64,000 nucleotides of DNA. Source: Candidatus Kapaibacterium sp. Its GTDB lineage: Bacteria > Bacteroidota > Ignavibacteria > Kapaibacteriales > NICIL-2. Below the pieces are notes generated by a model. It was not told where the DNA came from and ran no database searches. It worked only from the letters and a program-made list of their open reading frames with translations. This document shows, piece by piece, positions 48,950 to 57,667 of the stretch. Made by a program: the position numbers and the translations under genes. How positions within the stretch are numbered: position 1 is the first letter of the stretch; every line of letters begins with the position of its first letter. The stretch covers positions 1 through 64,000 of the forward strand of contig JANWWF010000003.1 in assembly GCA_025055755.1 (NCBI GenBank). Direction: 5' to 3'.

Positions 48950-50463
48950 AACAGTGGACAACACCTACACGCATAAAGATCATAGCTGCTATTGTCTTCG
49001 GCTCTGCCGCGTGTGCGTGGGCACAAGATTACGTAACAATTATTCGCACTGTAAAGGTGAACGGACACCCAGTATCCGAACGGCTCTGGAAAAGCGGCAT
49101 CGAGATTCGGCCCGAAGATTATATCGAATGGAGATTGGGTGTTACTGCATCGAACGGTGATACGATCGAGGCAACGTCCTACCTTGTGGAACTCCGATAT
49201 GACAGTATCTCCCATTATCGAACTATGACCACCCCCCATCTCGAGTACAAGGGCCTCGAAAGGGGAGATTATAGTCTCCGCATTCAAGCACAGCTCGGCG
49301 GTAACGCTACCGTTGCCCCGATATTGATTCGATTCCGTGTTGGCACAACACGTTCAGTAGAGAGAAACACTCCCTCTCAAGCAGGATCCGAGCCACCCAA
49401 CGGTAGCGAATCAAACATGCCATTTCCCCTCCCTCTATGGATTGCTGTCGCTCTTGCAAGCAGCATCATCAGCCTTATCCTTGCTGGGCTTTTACTCCAC
49501 TCGCGTCGCCGCTCTCGACTGACGAGCTCGGAATACGACCAGCTACACAACGAGCTTTCCACTGCCCATGAACAGATTCGCACTCTCGAGGCTAAACGTG
49601 CAGAGCTTGAGCGCACAGTTGCAGAACTACGCGCAACACTCTCCCGCCAGCTTGAGCAAGCTGAACACCACAATCGCGAGCTCCGAGAACAAAACCTTAA
49701 ACTGCGGCAACAGGTCGAGCGCCTTCAAAATGCTAAGAAACAGCTTGAGCAGCTCCAAGCCGAAAAAGATGCCCTCTTCGGGATGATAATTCACGACATC
49801 AAAAATCCATTGATGATCATCGAAAGCCTGGTGCAGCTGTTACGTAGCTATGACACGAACTCAGTGGAAACACAGCAAATCTTGAATGACCTTGCCCAAA
49901 CAACCAGCCGTATTGTTGCATTGTCCCAGCAAGTCTCCCGATTGTTAGCGGTTGAGCGGAGCGACGGCATTCCACTTGAGCTTCAGCAAGTCAATCTTGC
50001 TGAAATTCTCCGATCAGTTATTCACCGGAATACCTACCTTGCCCGAAAGAAGAACATCCAAATCATCGAGGAAGTCCCATCAGAGCTTGTTACAGAGTGC
50101 GACCCACAACGGATCGAAGAAGTGTTCGATAACCTTATCAGCAACGCTATCAAGTATTCCCATGCCGACTCTGTAGTCATTGTGCGCGCCTATAGCGTGG
50201 ATAACAAGCATGCTATCGAGATCGAAGACCATGGTGTCGGCATGAGTGAGGATGATATGCAAAAGCTCTTTGAGCCAGGTTCCCAATTGAGCAGCACTCC
50301 TACTGCTGGTGAACCATCCAGCGGCATCGGCCTATGGATCGTGCGCCGTATTCTGGAACGTCATCAGGGCACAATCGCCGTCCGTAGTAGAAAGGGAGAA
50401 GGCACGACTGTAACCGTTACTCTTCCGATAGAACCTACTCGAGCTACTGCTAACGGTAACTAA
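48946..50463 (+). CDS. Membrane sensor histidine kinase
   Basis: 505 residues. Signal peptide or first helix (IIAAIVFGSAACAWA), a periplasmic beta-rich domain (about 28-135), a membrane helix (164-184), a coiled coil (195-275) and a kinase core: H-box MIIHDIKNPLMIIESLVQLL with His283, N-box EEVFDNLISNAIKYS, G1 IEDHGVGMSE and G2 SSGIGLWIVRRIL. The periplasmic part is not a family I know. No response regulator is encoded nearby. It sits directly before the flgB operon, with 157 bp between, as flagellar sensor kinases of the FlrB/FleS/FlgS type do in other bacteria; a flagellar role is only an inference. Confidence 0.9.
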   Translation: MKQWTTPTRIKIIAAIVFGSAACAWAQDYVTIIRTVKVNGHPVSERLWKSGIEIRPEDYIEWRLGVTASNGDTIEATSYLVELRYDSISHYRTMTTPHLEYKGLERGDYSLRIQAQLGGNATVAPILIRFRVGTTRSVERNTPSQAGSEPPNGSESNMPFPLPLWIAVALASSIISLILAGLLLHSRRRSRLTSSEYDQLHNELSTAHEQIRTLEAKRAELERTVAELRATLSRQLEQAEHHNRELREQNLKLRQQVERLQNAKKQLEQLQAEKDALFGMIIHDIKNPLMIIESLVQLLRSYDTNSVETQQILNDLAQTTSRIVALSQQVSRLLAVERSDGIPLELQQVNLAEILRSVIHRNTYLARKKNIQIIEEVPSELVTECDPQRIEEVFDNLISNAIKYSHADSVVIVRAYSVDNKHAIEIEDHGVGMSEDDMQKLFEPGSQLSSTPTAGEPSSGIGLWIVRRILERHQGTIAVRSRKGEGTTVTVTLPIEPTRATANGN

Positions 50464-50564
50464 GCTTTCGACCAGCGCACCTACCCTTGCGTTCACCTGT
50501 TGCCCCTTGCAGTAGGTCTCGACAAAAGCAAAGCAATGCAGGGAAGAAAGGAAGTATCGGTTAT

Positions 50565-50580
50565 TTGGCACAAATCTTGA
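50565..50580 (+). promoter_or_regulatory. Sigma-54-like promoter before flgB
   Basis: TTGGCAC (50565-50571), 5 bp, TTGA (50577-50580): full -24 match and TTG with A for C at -12. The predicted start is about 28 bp before the flgB ATG. The element is the same as that before fliH, though the flanking sequence differs. Confidence 0.52.
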
Positions 50581-50620
50581 GGGAAGAAAAAAGGAAAGAA
50601 TCACAATCGAATAGTGCGCC

Positions 50621-51043
50621 ATGGATGTGCGCGACTATCTCTTTCGCGAAAAACTGCCGCTGATGAACACTGCACTGGAAGCATATGCACTGCGTCAGCG
50701 AACAATTGCCAAGAATATTGCCAACGCTACCACCCCCGGCTACCGGCCTGAGCGCGTTCGCTTCGAGGAAGAATTTCTCGAAAGCGAGATGTTACTTCGT
50801 GGAAGCCGAACCGATCCTCAGCATGTGATCATCGGTCCCCCTCTGGACTCCGAAGTACGACCACATCGAGAGGATGCACCCGTTCCTCGGCCGGAGGTGT
50901 ATTTCGCTGGCGAATCACACGTCAACGTGGACAAAGAAATGAGTGAGTTAGCGAAAAACCAAATCCGCTTCCGCTTAGTAGCGCGGTTGGCTCAACGGTA
51001 TTTCAACAGCTTACAGCAAGCAATCAAAGGAATGCCACAATAG
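50621..51043 (+). CDS. flgB: Flagellar basal-body rod protein FlgB
   Basis: 140 residues, typical FlgB: MNTALEAYALRQRTIAKNIANATTPGYRPERVRFEEEFLE at the N-terminus, and DKEMSELAKNQIRFRLVARLAQRYFNSLQQAIKG at the C-terminus, the two halves of the rod coiled coil. It is the first gene of the flgB-flgC-orf-fliE-fliF-fliG operon and is preceded by a sigma-54-like promoter. Confidence 0.95.
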   Translation: MDVRDYLFREKLPLMNTALEAYALRQRTIAKNIANATTPGYRPERVRFEEEFLESEMLLRGSRTDPQHVIIGPPLDSEVRPHREDAPVPRPEVYFAGESHVNVDKEMSELAKNQIRFRLVARLAQRYFNSLQQAIKGMPQ

Positions 51044-51058
51044 CACATGGAGGACATC

Positions 51059-51541
51059 ATGGAAAACATCTTTTCCTCTTTTGCCTTTAGCGCACAAGGG
51101 CTAAGCGTTCAACGCATGCGATTGTCGAGCGTTGCAAAAAACATCGCCAATGCAGATACTACGCGCGATGAACGCGGACAAGTCTATCGTCGTGAGGTTG
51201 TTATTGTACGCGCTTTGCAGCGCACCCAGTTCGACGATCTTCTCCAACAGTCACTCCCACTTGCCCGCAGTATGCCATCGCATGTTGACCCTGAGACCCC
51301 AGGACTACGCCCACCGAATGACCAAATCCTCAAAGCTCAGGTTGCGCGGGACAATTCTCCTCCCCGCTTGGTGTATGACCCCACCCATCCCGATGCCGAC
51401 AGCGACGGCTACGTGCGAATGCCAAACGTGAATATTGTCACGGAAATGGTTGAAATGATCTCGGCACAGCGGGCATTCGAAGCGAATACAGCGGTCATCA
51501 GTGCTGCAAAGAACATCGCACGTGACTCCCTGGAGATTTAG
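51059..51541 (+). CDS. flgC: Flagellar basal-body rod protein FlgC
   Basis: 160 residues from ATG 51059, which has GGAGG 5 bp upstream; ATG 51047 in frame would have none. FlgC marks: AFSAQGLSVQRMRLSSVAKNIANADTTR, VYDPTHPDADSDGYVRMPNVNIVTEMVEMISAQRAFEANTAVISAAKNIA. It builds the proximal rod with FlgB. Confidence 0.96.
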   Translation: MENIFSSFAFSAQGLSVQRMRLSSVAKNIANADTTRDERGQVYRREVVIVRALQRTQFDDLLQQSLPLARSMPSHVDPETPGLRPPNDQILKAQVARDNSPPRLVYDPTHPDADSDGYVRMPNVNIVTEMVEMISAQRAFEANTAVISAAKNIARDSLEI

Positions 51542-51543
51542 CA

Positions 51544-51747
51544 ATGAACATTCGTGCTATTGCAGCCTACTCCCAGCAGGTAACTCACGTTGGAACGGTT
51601 GAACAGCGCAAACCACAACGTCCCATGGCCGAGCAACCGCCAGAGCAACGACCCACTCTTCCGCTGCCTGTTGCGGTGGAAGTGTTTACACAACAGGCAC
51701 AAATGCGCCGGATTGCACTTGGCACTTACCTGGATAAACGCGTATAA
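51544..51747 (+). CDS. Small unrecognised protein in the flagellar operon
   Basis: 67 residues starting 2 bp after flgC and ending 17 bp before fliE, in the same direction: MNIRAIAAYSQQVTHVG, a Pro/Gln-rich centre (PPEQRPTLPLPVAVEVF) and ALGTYLDKRV. No signal peptide or membrane helix. I do not recognise it; the tight position argues for a real gene with a basal-body or regulatory role. Confidence 0.65.
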   Translation: MNIRAIAAYSQQVTHVGTVEQRKPQRPMAEQPPEQRPTLPLPVAVEVFTQQAQMRRIALGTYLDKRV

Positions 51748-51764
51748 CAACCTCAGGAGGTCCT

Positions 51765-52076
51765 ATGGCACCTATTACTCCTCTGGATGTGCTGCAACCT
51801 ACCGCCCTCAATCCTATCAGCCCTTCTCAACAACAGAGCAGGCTGATGGCACAAGGTCCAACCTTCGAGGAAACACTCCGCCAGTTTGTCGAAAGTGTCA
51901 ATGCACAACAACAAGAAAGTGGAAAGATGAGTGAGCGCTTTATTAAAGGGGAAGCAGTGGACATCCACGACGTCATGATAGCAGCAGAAAAAGCAAAAAC
52001 CAGCTTCCAATTACTGATGGAGTTACGGAACAAAGCTCTTGATCTCTACCGCGAAGCAATGCGAATTCAAGTATAA
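51765..52076 (+). CDS. fliE: Flagellar hook-basal body complex protein FliE
   Basis: 103 residues: GPTFEETLRQFVESVNAQQQESGKMSERFIKGEAVDIHDVMIAAEKAKTSFQLLMELRNKALDLYREAMRIQV matches FliE through its helical C-terminus. AGGAGGTC precedes the ATG. FliE links the MS ring to the rod. Confidence 0.93.
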   Translation: MAPITPLDVLQPTALNPISPSQQQSRLMAQGPTFEETLRQFVESVNAQQQESGKMSERFIKGEAVDIHDVMIAAEKAKTSFQLLMELRNKALDLYREAMRIQV

Positions 52077-52092
52077 TCACTGACTTCAAGCT

Positions 52093-53748
52093 ATGGCACT
52101 TGCAACAATCGCCGAGCAAGCAAAACAATTCTGGCAGCGTCTTCGCCCACTGCAACGCTTTGCCATCATCGGGGCGGTCGTTGCAGCCATTGGCATTGTC
52201 GTTGCAGTGATGCTGAGCTCCACTACGCCACCAATGCATGTTCTTTTTAGCGAGCTTGATCCCAAAGATGCTGCAGCAATTGTCGAAAAGCTCAAAGAGC
52301 AAAATATTCCCTATGAACTCGCCGATGGAGGCACAACTATTCGTGTTCCCCAATCGCAGGTCTATGAACTCCGTTTAGCGCTCGCCCGAGAAGGACTCCC
52401 TGCAGGCAGCACCGTTGGTTACGAGATTTTTGACCGCACCAACTTAGGGATGAGCGATTTTGTCCAAAAACTCAACCATAAACGGGCACTGGAAGGAGAA
52501 CTCCAAAAAACAATTGCCAGCTTCGATGAAGTGCAGAAAGTCCGCGTCATGATTGTTCTTCCCGAAAAAGCACTTTTTGAAAAGGACCAAAAAAAGCCGA
52601 CTGCCTCGGTACTCCTCCACCTCAAAAGTGGTCGGAGTCTAAGCAAGCTCAACATCGAAGGGATACAGCACCTGGTTGCAAGCAGTGTCGAAGGACTTAG
52701 CCCTGCTGATGTTACCGTTGTTGACCAACATGGACAAATCCTCAGTCAAGCTCCCCAGGATAACTCTACGTTGGCTGGAATGACTGCTACGCAGTATGAA
52801 CAGCAGCAGAAGGTGGAAAGCTATCTAACCTCACGGGTTCAATCCCTCCTTGATGGAGTCCTTGGCCCTGGCAATAGTGTCGTGCGTGTCAGTGCAGAAC
52901 TGGATTTCACCCAGCGCGAGCAAACACGCGAAAATTATGATCCCGATGGGCAGGTTGTTCGGAGTGAAGAGCGTATTACGGAAGCGCGCCGTTCACAAGA
53001 CTCGCTCGATTACCCCACGGTCAACAGTGAGAGCAACGCAACGAAAGTTCGTACCAACTATGAAATTTCTCGCACCGTAGAACGTATTGTTGGTGGTGTT
53101 GGGACTATCAAACGGATCTCTGCATCGGTGCTCGTCAATGGGACAACAAAAATTGTCGAGCAAGATGGCAAGAAAGTGGTGCAATACACGCCTCGAAGTC
53201 AGGAGGAACTACAAAAACTCACGCAAATTGTGCGTAACGCAATCGGTTATGACCCTGAGCGTAATGACCAAGTCACGGTGGTGAACCTGCCCTTTGATAC
53301 TGCAATCGAGGAACCAGAGGAACCTCCTTTCTCCCTTCCCAAAGGGAATCTTCTCATCGGCATTATCGCCGTACTTGCGTTACTGGCTGCCATGTGGGCA
53401 TTACGACGGCTAATCTTTACCCCACCGGTACGGCGACGAATCGAGGAAATCTTCATTTCTCCCTCCCAAGAGCTTATCCAGCTTGCTCCCGCTGGGATGG
53501 ATATTGCAGGCACCCAAGCATTGGAGCCACCTCCGCAGCCTGCTCAGCTGGAAGAGCATCGCGAGCAATCTCCCTACGAAGAGCTACGCCAACGCGTCCG
53601 TGCAAAACTCGACGCAGCAAATGCAGAAGGTCTCACCGAAGAACAGCTATTGGTCGAGGAAATGAAAGAACGTATTGCCCAGTTTATTCGGGAAAACAAT
53701 GCCGATGCTGTCAAGCTCATCCAGAATATGATCAACCAAGAACACTAA
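52093..53748 (+). CDS. fliF: Flagellar MS-ring protein FliF
   Basis: 551 residues with two membrane helices (about 23-42 and 428-448). Seen: the ring-building motifs LFSELDPKDAAAIVEKLKEQNIPYELADGGTTIRVP, REGLPAGSTVGYEIFDRTNLGMSDFVQKLNHKRALEGEL, VRVMIVLPEKALFEKDQKKPTASVLL, LVASSVEGLSPADVTVVDQHG and the FliG-binding C-terminal tail. FliF is the membrane base on which the motor is built. It starts 16 bp after fliE. Confidence 0.96.
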   Translation: MALATIAEQAKQFWQRLRPLQRFAIIGAVVAAIGIVVAVMLSSTTPPMHVLFSELDPKDAAAIVEKLKEQNIPYELADGGTTIRVPQSQVYELRLALAREGLPAGSTVGYEIFDRTNLGMSDFVQKLNHKRALEGELQKTIASFDEVQKVRVMIVLPEKALFEKDQKKPTASVLLHLKSGRSLSKLNIEGIQHLVASSVEGLSPADVTVVDQHGQILSQAPQDNSTLAGMTATQYEQQQKVESYLTSRVQSLLDGVLGPGNSVVRVSAELDFTQREQTRENYDPDGQVVRSEERITEARRSQDSLDYPTVNSESNATKVRTNYEISRTVERIVGGVGTIKRISASVLVNGTTKIVEQDGKKVVQYTPRSQEELQKLTQIVRNAIGYDPERNDQVTVVNLPFDTAIEEPEEPPFSLPKGNLLIGIIAVLALLAAMWALRRLIFTPPVRRRIEEIFISPSQELIQLAPAGMDIAGTQALEPPPQPAQLEEHREQSPYEELRQRVRAKLDAANAEGLTEEQLLVEEMKERIAQFIRENNADAVKLIQNMINQEH

Positions 53749-53752
53749 GCTT

Positions 53753-54787
53753 ATGCCTGCAATCGTACACCAACGCCAACTGACTTACGAACAACTCAGC
53801 GGCAAGCAAAAAGTAGCCCTTCTCCTGATGGCATTGGATGTAGAAACAGCGGCGCTCATCCTTCGTGCTCTCAACCAGCATGAAATCGAGCAGGTCGGTG
53901 CAGAAATTGCGGCACTGGAAGCAGTTCCGAAGGAGCTGACTGCTCGAGTTATTGAGGAAGTGTACCAACTCTTTCTCAGTCGGCAATATGTTCTCGCTGG
54001 AGGAGTCGAATACGCCCGTCTGCTTCTGGAGCGCACATTTGGACCTGAAAAAAGCCGCGACCTCATCGAGAAAGTAAAGATGCTTTCGACAGTCCGCGGA
54101 TTTGATATCCTCAAAAAAGCTGATCCCCAACAGCTGGCAAGCTTCCTTTCCAAAGAACATCCTCAGACCATTGCCCTTTTGCTCTCGCATCTGCCAACAA
54201 ATCAAAGTGCAGAGGTACTTGAGCGCTTCCCCGATGATCTGCGTACCGACGTTATCATGCGCATTGCAACGCTGGGCAAGGTATCGCCCGCTATCGTGCA
54301 ACAAATTGAACAGGTCGTCGATCAGATTGCCGAGCAGACCCTCTCTCAAAACCTTGCCACTGCAGGAGGTGCTCAAATTGTTGCTTCCATCCTCAATCTT
54401 TCTCCGCCTGCACTGGCAAAAACAGTAATGGAACAGATTGAACGCACTAACCCTGCCCTTGCTCAGGATATCAAACGTCGCATGTTCCTGTTTGAAGACA
54501 TCCTGCTCATCGATGACCGCGGCATCCAACGTCTCCTCCGTGATATTGACCGCCGCGACCTGGTATTAGCACTGCGGGGCGCAGATGAGCGCGTACGGGC
54601 AAAAATCTTCAAGAACATGTCCGAGCGGGCAGCAAAAGTGGTCAAAGAAGAACTTGAGTTGATGGGACCAGTTAAGCTCAAAGACGTCGAAGCTGCCCAG
54701 CAACGTATCGTGGAGGTTGTCAAACGGTTGGAAGAACAAGAAGAAATTACCATCAGCGGTCGTGGACGGGACGAAGTGTACATCTAA
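53753..54787 (+). CDS. fliG: Flagellar motor switch protein FliG
   Basis: 344 residues in the FliG layout: an N-terminal FliF-binding domain (LSGKQKVALLLMALDVETAALILRALNQHEIEQVG), a middle domain with the EHPQ motif (135-138), and a C-terminal domain with RMFLFEDILLIDDRGIQRLLRDIDRRDLVLALRGADERVRAKIFKNMSERAA bearing the charged torque helix. FliG couples ion flow to rotation. It starts 4 bp after fliF. The operon ends here, with a convergent gene 21 bp on. Confidence 0.96.
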   Translation: MPAIVHQRQLTYEQLSGKQKVALLLMALDVETAALILRALNQHEIEQVGAEIAALEAVPKELTARVIEEVYQLFLSRQYVLAGGVEYARLLLERTFGPEKSRDLIEKVKMLSTVRGFDILKKADPQQLASFLSKEHPQTIALLLSHLPTNQSAEVLERFPDDLRTDVIMRIATLGKVSPAIVQQIEQVVDQIAEQTLSQNLATAGGAQIVASILNLSPPALAKTVMEQIERTNPALAQDIKRRMFLFEDILLIDDRGIQRLLRDIDRRDLVLALRGADERVRAKIFKNMSERAAKVVKEELELMGPVKLKDVEAAQQRIVEVVKRLEEQEEITISGRGRDEVYI

Positions 54788-54808
54788 TCAGTATAGCTTG
54801 AACTCAAA

Positions 54809-56755
54809 CTACTTGGTGTGCTGTCGAAGCGCTTCCGCAATCGAAGAGCATCCCAGCGCAATTGCAAGCTGCTCGGCAGCCTGGAATATGCGACGTGATT
54901 GGGGATGTCCTTCTGTAGCCAGCACTAATCCAATGTTGGCAAGAGTAACAACACGTGCATAGACTGATCCCCCATTCTGTGCTTGCAGCGCAGCCTGCTG
55001 TGCATATCCCCATGCATGGTGATGATGCCCCTCCTGGTGTGCAATGACAAGTGCCATTGCATGCAGCAAGCAGTGGATATCCGCTGGCACAGCCTCGCCC
55101 AATACGGCATAGAGCGCAGCGACGCGTGCACGAGCCTGCGGGAGATATCCCACGTCTGCCTCAAGCCGCGCCATCACCAATTCCCCGACTATCCGCTCCC
55201 AACCGTGAGCGTTCTCCAACGGCAACAACTGAGCAGCAGTAAACGCCTGCTCAACTTGGCCATTGAACCACAACTCAACAACACGGCCAAGCTGTGTTCC
55301 AAAATCGGCTTCCGATGACATAGGCGTCAGGGACTCTTCCTCCGTGACACTGCCTGCAATACGCTGTGCATACTGTGCCGCCATCATGTGGCCATGGCGA
55401 GCTGCCTGCTCCGAAAGCTGCTCCAATGTTGCAGTAGCACGGTCGGGACTGTCCGCTTCGATATAATGGGCTGCAACCAGTGGTGCAAGCTGCTCTGTTA
55501 ATGCTTCATCGTTGGCAGCATGCATGCGGTTCTCGAGAATAGCCGCAATACGACTGTGTATTTCAACCCGCTCTTCGTATTCGAGATAACTAACAAAGTA
55601 TCGGTGGTACTCTGCATGCGTGAATGTGTACACTGTCGTCTGCGTCCCATAGAGCCGCTGCATCCCAAGACTGCGAATAACGCCAGTTTGCTGTTGAAGC
55701 ATGCGGAGTAGTCGTACTGTGCTCACAGGATCGCGCTGGAGAAGTTGCGCTTGCAGAAATACGCTGCAATTGGTTCCTTCAGCAGCACAATGAGCCAGGA
55801 TCAGCTTTTCCTCTTCACTTAACCGGGCAAATGTCTGCTCGATGAGCACATGGAATGATGCAGGGCGATACGCATGATGGAGGACTTCACTCCGGAGCGT
55901 TCCATTTGGGTCGAAGGGAGGATGCTGGCGAAAGTACTGGAGATATGCTATCGCTACCGCAGGGACACCTCCAGATTGACGCAGGAGCCATTCATCAAAC
56001 GCAGTGCCGGGCTGATAGCCGTCAAGCTGCTCTCGTGCTAATTGGCATAACTCCTCCCGGGTCAAAGCTGGAAGCTCCCAGCGCAAGAGATTCCCTACTG
56101 TCTCGTTGTGCTCCAGCCATGCTCTCAATGAAGGATGCTGTGCAATTACCACGGATGGTTCAAAAGACAGAACAATTACCAGTGGGACCTTCCGAGCTGT
56201 GCTGGCAAGGTGTTCAAGCACTTCGAGCGATGCTGCATCAATCCATTGGACATCATCGAGCAGCAGCACCAGAGGAGCTGTCTCCGCAACGCTTTGGATG
56301 CTTTCTGCCATGGTAGCAGTTTCTACGTTCTTATCCGCTGGTGAAGATTCGCGCCGGAATTCGCGCATATCACGCAGCACTTCTTTGGTCACATCGAAAA
56401 TCGAGCCAACCAGCGGAATCATCCCCAACACCGATAGCCCAATATTCATGATCAGACGTCGCTTTGCTTTCTGCTGCGAGTTACTGAGCACCTGTTCGAG
56501 CGCTTTGACGAAAGGATAGAGCGGTTGATAGACTGGCATCACTTGCGTCCCTAAGGGCGCAGGACACTGGACAAATGCTACCGTTGCACGATGCTCGAGT
56601 GCTTTGCGAAGATGCTCACATACTGTTGTTTTGCCGTATCCACTTTCCCCAGCAAGTGCGATCATCCGCACCTGCCGCTCTCCCAGTGCACGCTCAATTG
56701 TGGCGAGAATCTCCCGCTCCAGCTCTCGACGACTTCGATGGACATCGGGCTGCAC
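54809..56755 (-). CDS. STAND/AAA-type ATPase with helical-repeat C-terminus
   Basis: 648 residues. Walker A ALAGESGYGKTTVCEHL (34-50), a hydrophobic segment (LIMNIGLSVLGMIPLVGSIF, about 100-120), Walker B PLVLLLDDVQWIDAASLEVLEHL, then a winged-helix-like region (SEEEKLILAHCAAEG) and a C-terminal array of TPR-like helices (about 400-648). This is the form of AAA_16 signal-transducing ATPases that sit beside regulators or adenylate cyclases; no effector domain is visible. It begins 6 bp after the ABC permease gene and is therefore in the same operon. Confidence 0.8.
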   Translation of the reverse strand: MQPDVHRSRRELEREILATIERALGERQVRMIALAGESGYGKTTVCEHLRKALEHRATVAFVQCPAPLGTQVMPVYQPLYPFVKALEQVLSNSQQKAKRRLIMNIGLSVLGMIPLVGSIFDVTKEVLRDMREFRRESSPADKNVETATMAESIQSVAETAPLVLLLDDVQWIDAASLEVLEHLASTARKVPLVIVLSFEPSVVIAQHPSLRAWLEHNETVGNLLRWELPALTREELCQLAREQLDGYQPGTAFDEWLLRQSGGVPAVAIAYLQYFRQHPPFDPNGTLRSEVLHHAYRPASFHVLIEQTFARLSEEEKLILAHCAAEGTNCSVFLQAQLLQRDPVSTVRLLRMLQQQTGVIRSLGMQRLYGTQTTVYTFTHAEYHRYFVSYLEYEERVEIHSRIAAILENRMHAANDEALTEQLAPLVAAHYIEADSPDRATATLEQLSEQAARHGHMMAAQYAQRIAGSVTEEESLTPMSSEADFGTQLGRVVELWFNGQVEQAFTAAQLLPLENAHGWERIVGELVMARLEADVGYLPQARARVAALYAVLGEAVPADIHCLLHAMALVIAHQEGHHHHAWGYAQQAALQAQNGGSVYARVVTLANIGLVLATEGHPQSRRIFQAAEQLAIALGCSSIAEALRQHTK

Positions 56756-56761
56756 GACACA

Positions 56762-57667
56762 CTACCTCTGTGCTGGAACACCACTTCGAAGGAATTGCAT
56801 TTGCATCCAGGAAACGCCAACAATCACGACAAACACGACCACTGCAATTGCTGTCGCATAGCCCATACCATCGGTGCGCTCGAATGCATGACGATAGACC
56901 TCGTACACCAATGTTGTCGTTGTCCCTTCCAGCGGACCACCGCGCGTCATGATGTAGACTTCTACAAACACCTGAAGTGATTTTATCGTGTTCATGACCA
57001 CCACAAAAAGTAGCGTTGGCTTGAGCAGGGGTAGTGTAATCCACTTGAACTGTTGCCATGTTGTTGCACCGGATAGCTGCGCTGCTTCATAGAGCTGCCG
57101 AGGGATTGTCTGCAGACCTGCCAGCACAATGACCATGTAGTAGCCTGTCGCCATCCACACGTCCATCGCCATGATGGAACCCAGTGCAGTCCGAGGATCG
57201 AGCAACCATCCTCGTTCAGGATATGGAAGCTGCAGTGCTTGCAATAGAGTGTTGATGTAGCCATCCCGTGCGTAGAGATTGGTAAAAATCAAGGAAACAA
57301 CAACCAACGATGTTACCGTCGGGAGAAAGTACGCTGCGCGGAGAAACGAGCCAAACCATCCTTGCGCCACACGATCGAGCATCACTGCAAGGATAAGTGC
57401 CAGTGCTGTTGTTATCGGAACAGTGCCAGCAGTGAAGATGGCAGTATTTCTCAGCGCCTGCCAAAAGAGTGGATCGTCAAGGAGGGCACGGTAGTTTGCG
57501 AGTCCTACCCACTGACGCACGCCGGTCAATGTTGAATAACTGCTAAAACTCAAAAGAAAAGCCTCCGCCAGTGGATAGAGCCAAAACAGGACAAATGTTA
57601 CAAGCCACGGGACCGTGAAAAGCATTCCATACCAGTACTGCTGCCGCAGACAGGTATGCGTCTTCAT
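56762..57667 (-). CDS. Sugar-type ABC transporter permease (MalF/UgpA family)
   Basis: 301 residues with six membrane helices. The EAA loop that contacts the ATPase is YEAAQLSGATTWQQFKWITLPLLKP (about 195-218), and VGLANYRALLDDPLFWQALRNT and MAMDVWMATGYYMVIVLAGLQTIP are typical of the carbohydrate permease family. No second permease, binding protein or ABC ATPase is encoded in the window. It overlaps the upstream gene by ATGA and the STAND ATPase gene follows after 6 bp. Confidence 0.92.
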   Translation of the reverse strand: MKTHTCLRQQYWYGMLFTVPWLVTFVLFWLYPLAEAFLLSFSSYSTLTGVRQWVGLANYRALLDDPLFWQALRNTAIFTAGTVPITTALALILAVMLDRVAQGWFGSFLRAAYFLPTVTSLVVVSLIFTNLYARDGYINTLLQALQLPYPERGWLLDPRTALGSIMAMDVWMATGYYMVIVLAGLQTIPRQLYEAAQLSGATTWQQFKWITLPLLKPTLLFVVVMNTIKSLQVFVEVYIMTRGGPLEGTTTTLVYEVYRHAFERTDGMGYATAIAVVVFVVIVGVSWMQMQFLRSGVPAQR

